Shown: piece by piece, positions 20,806 to 32,770 of the stretch | Layout: each line of letters begins with the position of its first letter | Numbering within the stretch: position 1 is the stretch's first letter | DNA from: Aquatica leii | Lineage: Eukaryota > Arthropoda > Insecta > Coleoptera > Lampyridae | Direction of reading: 5' to 3' | DNA: 64,000 bases | Assembly: GCA_035610365.1 (NCBI GenBank) | Contig: CM069436.1 | Coordinates: forward strand, 91,141,912 to 91,205,911 | Notes under the pieces: model-generated | What the model saw: only the letters and a program-made list of their open reading frames with translations | Told to the model about the DNA's origin: nothing | Database searches by the model: none | Made by a program: the position numbers and the translations under genes

Positions 20806-23800
20806 ACTAGTAAAACAGCTCTAAGATTTGAAGTACTATACAAAAAGTTTTCTAAAACAAAACATGTTGATAAAAATACGTGATTTTTTTTAAGAAAATT
20901 TCTAAAACAAACTTTAGTAAATTTTATTTTGTTTAGTGAAAAAACTTTTATTTTGATTTAACTTAACTTATTATTTATATTTATAGATATATTTATATAA
21001 TTATTACGTGTTTAATTTTTATATGTTATAACAAAAATGAAAAGTGTTAATAAATTACAAACTTTTATACTTTAAGTCGGTCAGCAGTTACTTCGTAACT
21101 CATTTACCGACACTTATTTGTTTGTTCTAAATTTAAAGTAACGTCGGTCACTTAAAATCGATATGTGTTAAACTTAAAAGGTTTTTAAAAGGTTTAAGCA
21201 TTTTACGATGCTTTGAAGTTTACTGTTATAAATGATACCGTTATCATTAATTTACCTTAAAGCTTTTTTTAAAAACGACGTCTTCAATCTTGTATATATT
21301 GACTGAAGGTAAGCGTAAAGCCCATTTTCTGTATAATTGAATTAAAATTTTCTAATAAGTGCATTTTTGAATTATAAAATTTTATACGTGCGACAGTCAA
21401 AAACGTGAAAAAATTTATTGCACTCAAACCGAATTATTTTCAAATATTTTTTGATCAATAAATCGGATCACGTAACATATATTTTCCAGATTCAATTCTT
21501 TCAGTCTATTGACTGTATATGGTAAATTGGCATGTTTAAAAGTTAGTCACGTAAGAACTTATTCCGATTTTTATTCTTTCTTTCATTTGAGTATATTTCG
21601 TTTGGACTTATGAAGGGTATAAGAAACCGATAGTGGTTAAAAAGCTCATCTTACTCCAAACTCTTCAGAGAGGAGATTCGATCTCAGAACCATTATAGTA
21701 ATTGCATTGACATCTTCAAACCACTTCAGATTCAGAATTCGTATTCTATATCAAACGCATAATGTTTACTACCGTACCTTATAAAACGAACCGTTTCTTC
21801 TTAACACGAAATTGTGCGTGAGATATTGCAGCCACAAATCTTTGGTTCGTTTAACATCGCTGTTCAACTTGTTTTTGAAACATATGTAGTCAATGCAAAA
21901 ACGATTTAACTAAAAACATTTTAAAAACGCGTAAAATTCGTTTTTACCAAAACGATCAATGTCAGAAGTAACACAAGCTACACATCTAATTTACTTATTA
22001 ATAAAGTAATTTGAAATCTTGAATATAAAAGTAATATGATTGCAGGAATTTTCAAACAAGTTGAAATTGCGTTTTAATAATGTAATAGTTAAAGTTTGCT
22101 CAATTCATTCATTTAATCCAAAATGAATTTTCCCAATTATATTTAAACTGTTAAAGTTCTCGATTTATTGTCTTTAAAATCATTGTCAAGTTATAAAAAA
22201 TGTTCTATAATATAGTAATTAAGGTGATTTATTTATGTTTAGGTAATATAATCTTAGACCTGTCTTACCATCTATCGATCAGTTCAACCTAAACCTGAGC
22301 CGCAGAAACCGACTTGTTTCGTAAATGCAAATACAAACTAAATCATTTATAAACATTTTTTATATCAAATTGTTGAAAAAGTTTGAAAATGTTAACTATT
22401 AATCTTAATAACAAAAATCCTCAAGTGTCTAAAACATAAAATTGTTTCTTTTAAACATTAATTAAATTAAAACAAATTTAAAAATACTTTTTATTAAACT
22501 TGTTACAAATGAATGGGTAAAAACCAACACGGTGTTACGGTAATTCAACCGTAACTAGCAGCAAACGGTAGCTCACAGCTACGGACAGTGAGTTGTCAGT
22601 AATCCCCAATATGCTGATTATAATGTAATTAAAAGATTGCCAAAATGGAAGAAACACACTATAGATGCCCGTTTACATCATATGACAACATATAAGGTTT
22701 GAGAATATAATTTGATACAACAACGAAAAATAATAAATGAATTAATGTAAATATTGTGATTACACAATTAGAAGCAATGTGCACTTGTGATAATTTTGAC
22801 AAATAATTACACAAACAAATCTGTCCGGATTTATGTACGATACCAACACAAATTAGTAGAAAGTAAAGAGAGCGTTACTTACGGTTTTCCATACATGCGA
22901 TTAGCTAATAGTATATTCAAACCATCCCCTAAAATTGCTGAAAGTGTAATTACAATCAACAAAAATATGACAAGTAAATTGTTAGTAAATCATTCAATGA
23001 TATAAACAGAATGCGTCAAGCTTCTAAATAAGTTTCACTATTAACATCGCATGTTGTGATTAATCATCCATCTAACAGCTTGGCCCCAAAATACCTTTTA
23101 AAACTGGTGTTTGTGTTTGCATCTGTACGTGTTCCAATGTATCGACTCAAAAGAGAGATACTTAAGAAACATTTAAGAACTCCGAAGGAACAGACACGTG
23201 TAAGTATCCTAACTCACTGTGATAATGCAAGGAAATTAAATTGCGTCGTAAAATAAGAGTAGATTCTTACCTTAACAAAACTTAGAAAGTTAGAACCCTG
23301 TTTTGCGACGTTGACTTTACAAGGAACAAATATTTTTTTTGTGCACTGATGTGCCATATTTTGATAAAAATTATGATAAATTGGTGGAATAAGAAGCAAA
23401 ATTGTTGAAGATTTTCTCGTTTAGTTTTATACATTTTCGGGGCGTTATTATAAAGCGGTTTGTTTATATTTTTTATCGACAAATTTGGTCAACCTGTTTG
23501 ATGGCGTAAACAATTTTTAGAACTGCAGAAATCTGTGTTACATTTATGCATTTTCTAAAAGTAATCATTCTATTTAAAATTTACGACGTCACTGTTTGCA
23601 GATTCTATTGTTTGTAAAATGTTTAATTTTTATTTAACATTACGGGAGGTGATTGCAAACGGGGCAAACTTTCACTTGCATTCTTTAAGTCGCTGTGAAC
23701 AGTGGTGTCTCCGAGTCAAAGTTCTTATTAGTACAAGGCGTTATGTTAAAAATATGTTTGTTTTTTTTGACATAAGCAAAAATAATAAAAAAAGGTATTT

Positions 23801-24041
23801 CTGATTACGATATAAGAACGATTGTACTTGGAAATTTAACGTTCAGTGAGACTTCCATATTTTAAGTATTTGCATTACATCTATGTAATAAATAGGTGTT
23901 TCGAGTACGTTTTGTATGTGTTACTTGTCAGAGGTTTGCTGGGGTAAGAACTAACCTCTATTTTTACGACGCAATTTAACTTTTTGCATTATTTTAGCGA
24001 CCTAGGCTACCGCCACGTGTTTTTTTTTTCTTGGGGAATGT
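20806..24041. other. 3.2 kb with no supported gene
   Basis: AT-rich sequence. Short ORFs at 22787-23005, 23056-23256 (+), 23214-23482 (-) and 23619-23804 (+) show no recognisable domain. No clear direct or inverted repeats were noticed. Confidence 0.4.
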
Positions 24042-24345
24042 ACAATGCCTTGAAAAAGTAATTGGACACTTTTAAGCGCGACCTGCAATGTAGGCTATAG
24101 CCCTTAATTAAAAAAGTTCTAAGTCATTTATTATTTGATTTATAATTAAAATAAATAGCTCAAATAAATTTAAACTGCAAGCCGAAATATAAAATTGCTG
24201 TTTTAATTAGCCTAAATTTTTAATACTTCCGGATTAAATTAAAGTCAATATTCCGATCTTCTTTGTAAAAGAAGTATTATCATCTTTTGAACGTAATTAA
24301 TGGTTGAACAATTGTAATCTTAATTCCCATTACAAATTCTCATAA
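24042..24345 (+). repeat. Left long inverted repeat of the Tc1/mariner-type element
   Basis: It starts TGCCTTGAAAAAGTAATTGG and ends with a block containing ATGGTTGAACAATTG. It pairs with the inverted sequence at about 29025-29528. Confidence 0.7.
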
Positions 24346-25599
24346 CATTTATTCGTAGTTTGCATTTCATAGAAAATGGATTTTTTTGAATATAGGTAAA
24401 ATCCGATGTTCAATTGTTTTTTTTTGATTACATTGTCGTAATACACGGAAAAATGCTTCAAATTTGCTGATTTAATCCAATTTATGGATAAAATCGAACC
24501 TATTAGTTCAAGTATTAGACAGAAAGTATGTGTAACTCAAATTTACTTATATGTGCCTGAAGAGTTTTATTTTCAGACAGCTTTCGTAAAATTTTATTTA
24601 TATTATAACAAAAAGAACAAGAGAAAGTTAATATTATTTTAAAAAGATATTATTTTTAGTTAGATGTAACTGAACTGGAAATTAAAACTAATATGAGTTT
24701 TGTTACCTATAAAACAAAGTAGAATTTTTACAAGTTTTTGCTAGAACTAAATAATGGAAATATATCACCAAACATTGGAAAAATCAGTCCTTTTTTTGTA
24801 CAAAATGATCAACAACGTTTATCTCTAAATTAATAATATAAACACTAAATCTCAACTTTGGTTTAAAGAGAAAATAATTTTGTTTAAATACCCAATACTT
24901 TGAAAATCTGATAATTATAAGTAACTATTAACCTAAAAGATGTCACATCGTGGGATATACATAGGTTGCACTCATGAGAAGCTGGGACAAATGGCTATCT
25001 AACACGTTTAGTCCCGCGGCAAAATTTTTGTTACAGCTAATGGACCGCAGGACAAAGTTTGTTTTAAACCTTCTTCACAGCTCATGTGGCCTTATTTAAT
25101 TGTGCTTTACAGTTGTGTTTGAGCGTCCTGTGTCCTTAAAGTATTACTTTACGCGAAATATTAGCTTTTCTTATTTTTTTCTTTTTTTAAGTAATTCAAA
25201 TTAATTTTGATTAGGTATAATATTAAATGTGTGCTGTGTTTACATTGCCTGTTATTTTTTTAATTTGAATATACGAAAAATGACAAAATTTTAAAAATGA
25301 AACTTTTATTAAATATATATAATAAGAGTAATGTTTTACATATTACAAAAAATGTTTTCAAACATTGTTATCCGTTTTCTTGAACACTAAACCATTCAAT
25401 AATCATTTTTCTCTTGAAATTTTTTAATTTGTTTTTGATAATATTCTTTAATAGTAGCAGTTTTTCTTATTTTAAACATGGGTGTATATACCTATTTTAT
25501 AGGTATTATATGATGTATAATTCAGATTGCACAATTATTCACCTACATCACAGAAAATTGTTTACAATGAAATTATAAAAGTTTTAGTCACATAGCGAT
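24346..25599. other. No supported gene
   Basis: AT-rich interior of the long-inverted-repeat element; no ORF or repeat recognised. Confidence 0.35.
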
Positions 25600-26090
25600 T
25601 GGGTATCACGTTTTTCACATCCTTCAAATTAGCAATACAAAGTTAGCAAAATCAAATAAAACATAATTAGGAATTTGTTACTAATTTCTTGCGAAAGAAA
25701 GAACTTGTAGCTTCTTTACTTTTTTAAGTATGCGTTCAACTTGAGGCAAGGTAGTAGTACACCATTCTAAACAGTGTTTTAATGAATCTGTATTCGGTTT
25801 AAGTGTAGAATTTGTTGCTAAATTGTTGTTAATTAATTGTAAAAGAAAAAAGCTGATAGGTTTATTATTATTCTACACACATTTTAAACAGGAAATAAAT
25901 TCATTAAAGCACTTTTTAGAATGATATAATGCTAACTTGCCTCAAGTTAACCGAAAAACCCATAACTAAAAAAGTAAGAATGTAATGTTTGTAATTTTTC
26001 TAATTTCGCAAAAAAATTTTAACTATATTTTATTTGATTCTGCTAACTTTGTACTGCTAACTTAAAAGACGTAACTTTTTCACTTAAATT
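25600..26090. repeat. Foldback (inverted repeat, ~190-bp arms)
   Basis: Left arm about 25625-25795 and right arm about 25895-26085 are inverted copies. Examples are TTAGCAATACAAAGTTAGCA against TGCTAACTTTGTACTGCTAA, CAACTTGAGGCAAG against CTTGCCTCAAGTT, and GTTTTAATGAA against TTCATTAAAGC. The loop is about 95 bp. It is a non-coding MITE-like insertion just upstream of the transposase remnant. Confidence 0.7.
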
Positions 26091-26191
26091 AATAACATTA
26101 CTTTATCGGTGCATTGCAGTAAACATAAACTTTTTTGCGAAGTTTTAATTAACTATTATTTATTTTATTAGAAAAAAACAAGGCGCGGAAA

Positions 26192-26940
26192 ATGATCGTC
26201 GTTTGCAGACCGCCCATAGAAGTGGAAGACAATCTCTCTTATCCGATTGAAAAAGATAACATTATCCAAGATGATCGTGTGACTCCATTTACACATTTAC
26301 AACTTCCGCCACCGTTCGCAAAAGACTACAGCTACAATGCAGTTTACAAACAATTGAAAGCTGAAGGAATAATCTGCAACCGGAGATTGCACTTTTTAGA
26401 ACGACATTTAAATTTTGATTGAAAAGGTGTTATTTTTTCAGATAAAAAAACCTTTTGCACTTCCCAAGATAGACAGTAAAAAAGTTTTTTGAAGACCACG
26501 TAATTCTAGATATGAATCAAAACATGTGCAACCCAACAAAAGAAGTGGGAGAATTAGTGCTGCGTACTAGGGATGGACGAGTGATGCTGGCCCGGGGAAA
26601 TTAACACGTGTCAATGAACGCTTAACTGCTCAAACTTACCTGACGCTTTTGGAAGACGTTATGTTGCCCTCCGTACGAGCAGTTTATCCCAAAGGGCCAA
26701 TTTGGTTTGTTCAGGACAATTTTTCTATACACACGGCAGCGGTAGTTCAAGAATGGTTCTTACAACATCCAGAAGTGGAAATAATCCGCTGGTCACCTCA
26801 GTCATTTGAACGACTGCGTGGGTAGAACGACAAACTGTACAATCACATAGAAATACAAAATATAAACAACTTGCATCGCCATATTAATACCGCGTGGGAA
26901 AGATTGTTACATGCAAAAGTTGAAACAGTGTCACTTGCCT
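26192..26940 (+). pseudogene. Tc1/mariner (IS630-type) transposase pseudogene
   Basis: It starts in an open frame (76 codons, 26192-26422) with FTHLQLPPPFAKDYSYNAVY and AEGIICNRR, then FLERHLNFD. After an in-frame stop the same family continues with VIFSDKKTFCTSQD, the first catalytic block (usual FSDEKTFC). Shifting frames then give the NERLTAQTYLTLLEDVMLPS block, the second catalytic block FVQDNFSIHTAAVVQEWF (usual QDN.P.H) and IIRWSPQS. The last block is WNDKLYNHIEIQNINNLHRH up to WERL. The C-terminus is cut by the LTR at 26928-28530. The DDE/D pattern is incomplete (the third acidic block reads FERLRGWND). It would have been the transposase of the surrounding element. Confidence 0.8.
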
Positions 26941-28530
26941 GAAATAAGGTAACATAAACGGTGTTATGCCAGTGCTCAGTGAAGACGGGGTGGGTTATAC
27001 TCAAAATTTCGTGATTGATTTAAAAAACTTAACAAAACACAAACGCAAAAAAAAATAAAGTCCCAATCAAAGGGCGCTAGGAAGGAGTATAGTTTAATGG
27101 GCTTTAATGGACCACAAGCCCGCTCCTAAAAAATACACTCTAAATGGCCTTACCTTAATAGAGGCATAACGCGGAGGCCGACGGAATTAAAAACTTGTTT
27201 ACAATTTAACTATTCAACCTTTATTTACACTTAAAAACATAAAAACAACTATTGAAATTAACGCAAGTTAACAAAATGAACAAAACAAAGCAAGCAAAAA
27301 ATGTACGTCAACGAATAATAAACAACAAAAAAAAATTAAAACTTAATTGAATAAATACAAAAGAAAATAAAATAAACCAAAATTTTAAAGAAATAAAACA
27401 AAAGAACACTGGTAAATCTTAACTATATAACTCACGGCCGTGTGCGCATTACATAGAAATTACTTAAATATATAAAGAAATAATTTGTCTATTATTAACC
27501 CAAGATGAACATTTTTAATCGTAAATTTTCACGGCTAACGTCCAATATAAATTTTTACTTTAACAAAATTTTGTCACATAGTTTCGACAAATACTGACAA
27601 TAATTATTAATCACGTTATCGTTACATTCATTAATTCAAGACACTTGTGATTTTACTAAAGTCCCAAAGCTTTTAACAAACTGAACTAACGCGTAACTAA
27701 AGAATCGATAATCAATAAATACCTTTACTGTTTAAAGTCGAGTTCCTGGTTAGCATTGGCCAGCTGACGTCGTCCGGAACCTCGATAGGGTACCACAACC
27801 ATATGAATAATTTACCGACGGAAGATTTCTTATTGATCCGCCACCAAGGCGAAAGAAAAGGGATTGCGAAACAAACTCACGCACAAATCCACTTTACGTT
27901 AATTACTAAATTAAACCAGAAACCAAGGAGTTTAATGAATCGTAATTACTATACGAAAAGGAAAGTTTTTTTTTTACTTGAAGATTCACTGTTCCATTTT
28001 CAATCACTTCCGACTACCGTTTCCCCAAAGGTTCTGTTCAAAACTTCAAGAAGGAAAACAATCTCATTAAGAAGTGCGACAAGAAGGCAAACAGAACAAA
28101 CAACGTCAAATTCGTAGTGTTGGGTCACGGCATTTAGTTTATACGTAAAAATGTCAAATTGACAAAATATTATATTACAAGAATTTAAACTGTCTAATAA
28201 ATTAAGATAATGCTTTAATTTTCCACGTAGGGAAACATAAATTACTACTGGAATTCTGATCAAACAAAGCAAAATGCTCAATAAACAGAATCGCAGAATC
28301 AGATGATTCACGGCGTAACAAAATACAAAACCTTCACACCAATTTGAAGTTATAACTTTGAATTTAAAAACGTAAAATAACTTATTAAACTCAATCTAAA
28401 ATCAACAAAACAAATACATGAAATGAATAACGTAAATCTAAACACCGGGTCTTTTACGCAAATAATCAAACAACCAATCATTTTAAACGACGGTTACAAG
28501 ATTTTGAAGAACTAATGTATGTGCCAATTT
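26928..28530 (+). mobile_element. ~1.6-kb LTR-like sequence (probable solo LTR)
   Basis: It begins TGTCACTTGCCTGAAATAAG directly after the transposase fragment. It aligns with the inverted sequence at 52735-51079: GTAACATAAACG, GGTGGGTT, CAAAATTTCGTGA, ATAAATACCTTTA and CGGAAGATTT recur in the same order. It has no coding region; the 104-codon ORF at 27803-28117 and its minus partner show no domain. The right end is uncertain. The TG start and its presence in three unrelated contexts suggest a solo LTR. Internal retroelement sequence is absent. Confidence 0.55.
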
Positions 28531-29024
28531 AATTAATTTGATTCCAAACCGTATACGGGAATGTATAACCAATAATGGATGTTACACCTATTACTAGCAT
28601 GTAAAATACAAATATTTAAATAAAATAATAAATACTTTTTTAATCATGTTTTTTATTAGGATTTTCTGTATCTAGTTTTGTTCTTGTAACATAAATAGTG
28701 TTTATGTATAATTTATAAAGAAATCTAAAGTATCATTTTTATTAAAACGTAGTAGTTACTATAATAATCTAAAACAAATGCAAATTTTAGTTCATTACTA
28801 TTATATTTATATTCCCTTGAAATAGTTAATACTTAAATTAAATGTTACGAGGAGAAAGCGGAAAAATGCATTTCGCATTTTTTTAATTTTGTGATTTTTA
28901 GATTTACAGCATATGTATGTATTTTCAAATTTTATTTGGAATTTTTTTAGCGTTCTGTACGAGAAGTTAGACTAGATTTTATAAAGGGAGATATCCTTTT
29001 TTTTTCATACACATAATTTAAAAG
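28531..29024. other. No supported gene
   Basis: AT-rich interior of the long-inverted-repeat element between the LTR and the right arm. Confidence 0.35.
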
Positions 29025-29528
29025 GACTAATGGGACTTTATACTGCAATTGTTCGACCATTAATTACGTTTTAATGGCAATAATACTTCTTTGCAAAAAA
29101 AATCGGAATGTTGACTTTAATTTAATCCAGATATATTAAGATTTTTAGACTAATTAGTACAGTAGTTTTATGTTTAAGCATACAGTTAATTATTATTCGA
29201 GCTGTAGCTGGAACTTATTTAATAATAAATAACAATTAACATTTTTTAATTACTTAAGCAGAGAACAAGAATAAATAGAAAACTCGGCAAAGAAAAATTT
29301 AAAACTTTAGTGTACAATTTAGATAAATATTTGCAGAAAATGAAACATGTTCTTTAAACGCTTGAGGCAGTGCTTATGCAGAATGGTTAGTAACCTCGTA
29401 AGATCGCTGCAAGTAATGCCTACAATGCCAATGTTGTCAAATTAACCTAGTTGTTTTGTTATAATGTAAAGTTTAGTTGCCTACCTTGCAGGTCGCGCTT
29501 AAAAGTGTCCAATTACTTTTTTGAGGCA
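29025..29528 (-). repeat. Right long inverted repeat of the Tc1/mariner-type element
   Basis: Inverted partner of 24042-24345. It ends (minus strand start) CACTGCCTCAAAAAAGTAAT then TGGACAC. It contains about 170 bp in its outer half with no counterpart on the left. Confidence 0.7.
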
Positions 29529-31406
29529 GTGAACATGTCTATTAAGTACATATCGTAAGAGTCGATAACTTGGAGCACGTACGAATGTAGACACCAACTT
29601 CTCAAAGTAATTTGAAGTCTTTAAAATACATTATCGGATGAGTTATTACACCTGCAATATCAATAGTAAAAGTCATTTGAAAGCTGAACACATTTTCTAT
29701 ACAACGTTGATTGATTGACTGTAGTACTGTATTTGCCTCATTCAATTTTTTTGGTATTGTTCCTGTCTCTAGACAACAATAACAAAATAATATTAACAAA
29801 TCTGACTTTAAAATTATTTTGTTTAATTTCATGTTTTTGTTTACAAATATTACAAAAAACTTAGAATGAATAAATGTTTATTAAAACTCAGTTTGACACC
29901 AAAATTACTTAAATTTGTTAATTACAATCAATTGTGCAATGAAATTAAAAAACTAATTATAACTTATACAAACTCGATTTTACACTACTACAAATGACAT
30001 ACATATCGCTAACAATTATTACTTTAAACATATCACGGCGGTTTTAATAAATAAATTTTATTATAAATACGACGTTATGCGAGCATAAGAACTATATGTA
30101 CATGTACGCACATATAAAGGCTACGTATCAGTTTTTGTAATTAGCAAAATTACAGCAACATCAAAGTAACACAAAAGATTTCAAACAAAAGAAACGTTAC
30201 CCATTGTTTTCTGTACGTCAATCAATAATGTGGTAACACTAAAACGCAGACATACAAATAAATCGATGTGAACAGCAAAATAGTGTATAAATACTCATTA
30301 TTTTAAATTTAATTTTTTTTTACAACAAAAACCAAATGAAAGCCGTATTTAGGTAAGCAAAAGATAAATGTATACGTGTGTGTGCCGCAATTTACGTCAA
30401 AAGCTATAGGGAGTAAAAATAATGTTATTAAGTGTTTTGCTGTAATGTTACATGACGTTCCATACAATTTCATAAATATTTAATCAAGCAACAACGGTAT
30501 TGGAAAAGTAAAGGAACAGTTTTTTTGTGTAACAACATCGTTTGATTGGTAACGTCATGTAATAAATAATCAAAATATTGCATTGTTGTTTTTCTATTAA
30601 TTTTTCGTTTTTATAGATAAATTTATAATGAATTACTATTTATATAATATAATTACTACATATACTATATACAAATCATTTTTTTATTACGTAAATTGAA
30701 GGTATCCGTATTAAAACAAATTATAAAAACCAAGGAGGCTTTAAAAACATTTATTTGTGGAAATATTTATCATTTCCATTCAAAATCGGTTTTAGTAATT
30801 ATAAAAAAACAAAATAACTACTGTAAATATATTTTTAAAATATAATTCATTTTACAAAAAAATACAATTATTTAATCTATAGTTTGTAGAATGCAACTAT
30901 TGCATTTAGTTTAAGATTAAGTCTGGTTTTGAAATAATCAAAAAAATACAAAAAATTAACTTTGTTGATACTAAGGAATTATTAGAAATTAATTTACGTA
31001 ACAAGGGTGGAAAGTAAGGCATAGCATAACAAACGTTTAGTGGTACCCGAGGCCGAGCCTTACGTATGAGTGAGTTATTAATGATACTTTCTACGAGAGT
31101 AACGTACATTATTTTTTGTGTTGCTTTTTGTAAAAATAACATTCTTTTAAAAAAAATAAAAAAGCACTAGAAATTTAATGTTGGTACTGTATTTATTACT
31201 TAATCTGTCAAATTTGAAATTAACTTTAACATCGTTTTTTTCAATTGTAACTAAATTTCAAGATATTTTAAATTTAAATAACTTTTTCACCTGATGAATA
31301 CTTGAATATTAACGTTTGCGATGTTGGCAGCACAAAAAGATTTTTTTGTTAACAACAACTATTTTATTTAACTATTTACATATATTTTAAGATTAACACA
31401 TAAAAG
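29529..31406. other. No supported gene
   Basis: AT-rich. Minus-strand ORF 29602-29832 (76 codons) has a hydrophobic N-terminus and no recognisable family; a chemoreceptor exon was considered and not supported. ORF 30906-31142 is likewise unassigned. Confidence 0.35.
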
Positions 31407-32770
31407 CCGGATTTTGGGTCGAAACTGCTGGTAGCGGATCTCAACTAGCAATTAAATTGTCGACGGAAAGGAAAAATTATCATCCCTTTTCTTAGTAGTA
31501 GAGGACGTTTCCTATAAATACGTTTTGACGAAAAACTGAAATTGTAATTCGTTGACGGTGGCAACAAAGCAGTAGCAAAGCATGTTGGTAACCTTACGCG
31601 ATCTGACTTTGTTTATTTGACTTCCAATCGCTGATTGAGTTGTAGTATTGCTGCGGTGCTTTGGGTTGACGTTTTGGAATCTTCAGGCGCTAAGAAAGTT
31701 GACTTTAATTGATCTACGAAACGTTTACTATTATTGAATTTACTTGGATAAAAAGTTTGTTGGTTTATTTAATGACCTAATGAGGTCCAGTTTACGGCAG
31801 TTACAAAGTTCGTCAAACTGTATCTTCTCGTAAAAAACGTGACTTGGTATCAAAAAATGAAAACATACTTTCTACGACTTTAGGAGGAATGCTTTTTGCC
31901 AGTGCTGCATCAAGTTATCTCTTTCTTCCTTTTGGCACATTCTTTCTTACGATTGCTTTTCTTGCATTTTTAATATATTTAGTAAACGCATCTGAAACAA
32001 GCATTGGGTTAAATTTTTTGAAGTCAGTACAAATCTAAGTTGGTAATCTTTTTTTGCACAAAATTGATATATGCTCATTTTTATAAAACTCCATTCTGCG
32101 TTTTCAAAAATTTTAATTTATAGCTTGTTCAGTAGAGACAAAAATCATTTTTTTAGTAATCTTGAAATTCTCTAAGCGTCAGGTGTAATTTTCTGAGTAT
32201 CAAATATTTGTCTTAAATGACACTTGAAGCGTCTGAAAAAATAATCCAATGTTTGAGTAAGATGGTTTTCTTTGCAAGTTTTAGGGCTCTTATATCAATA
32301 TCAATAACTTTTGACTGGATGTAGCTACAAGGCTGCCTATAATTTTTCCGGAAGCTGCCATTATGAGCTTTTCATAGACCCTAAGAATTGACATACACAC
32401 AGCATTTCTCATTTATTGCAGATATTACATTTAAATTTATAAGTGTAGTGGTAATTTTGAAAACAAGGTCACCACATGTTTGCTAACTTACGAAAGCACC
32501 ATCCAATAAGAACAAATATCATATAAACAACTAGCAGTTTTGGATCCAAGGACTTAGATATACAATATAAAAACATCAATACAAAATAAAAAACAAATAA
32601 ACTTTTAACTTTTTGTAAAATTTGAAATGTAATCTGCATAAGATGCAAAACTGAAATTTATGCGCTTGTGTCTATTGCACAGCCAAATTGTTGTCTAAGT
32701 TACCATGAACGAAAAATACAAACCAAATACCTACCACAATAGCAACCAGTATCATATATTCCTCAACTAA
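31407..32770. repeat. Direct repeat R, left copy (~1.36 kb)
   Basis: This is the same sequence as 36118-37508, in the same orientation, at roughly 95% identity by eye. Shared sequence starts CGGATTTTGGGTCGAAACTG and ends near TCCTCAACTAAAYCCAG. The left copy lacks about 45 bp present at about 36950-37000. On the minus strand the middle of R is weakly coding-like (see the right copy). It lacks obvious TG...CA ends. Confidence 0.85.

Larger units (their letters stand above)
24042..29528 (+). mobile_element. Tc1/mariner-type element with long inverted repeats, nested by other elements
   Basis: The ends are inverted copies: about 24042-24345 and about 29025-29528. Outer sequence AAAAAGTAATTGGACACTTT then AAGCGCGACCTGCAA occurs at the left and, inverted, at the right. 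Inner sequence GGATTAAATTAAAGTCAA and AACGTAATTAATGG is also shared. The outermost TGCCTYRAAAAAGTAATTGG is typical of Tc1-like termini. The right arm holds about 170 bp that are absent from the left. The transposase remnant (26192-26940) is in the interior. Size is inflated by a foldback (25600-26090) and an LTR (26928-28530). Confidence 0.7.

Noticed and set aside
29602..29832. Possible chemosensory receptor exon on the minus strand
   Set aside because: A hydrophobic N-terminus alone is not enough; no conserved receptor motif or splice context was recognised.
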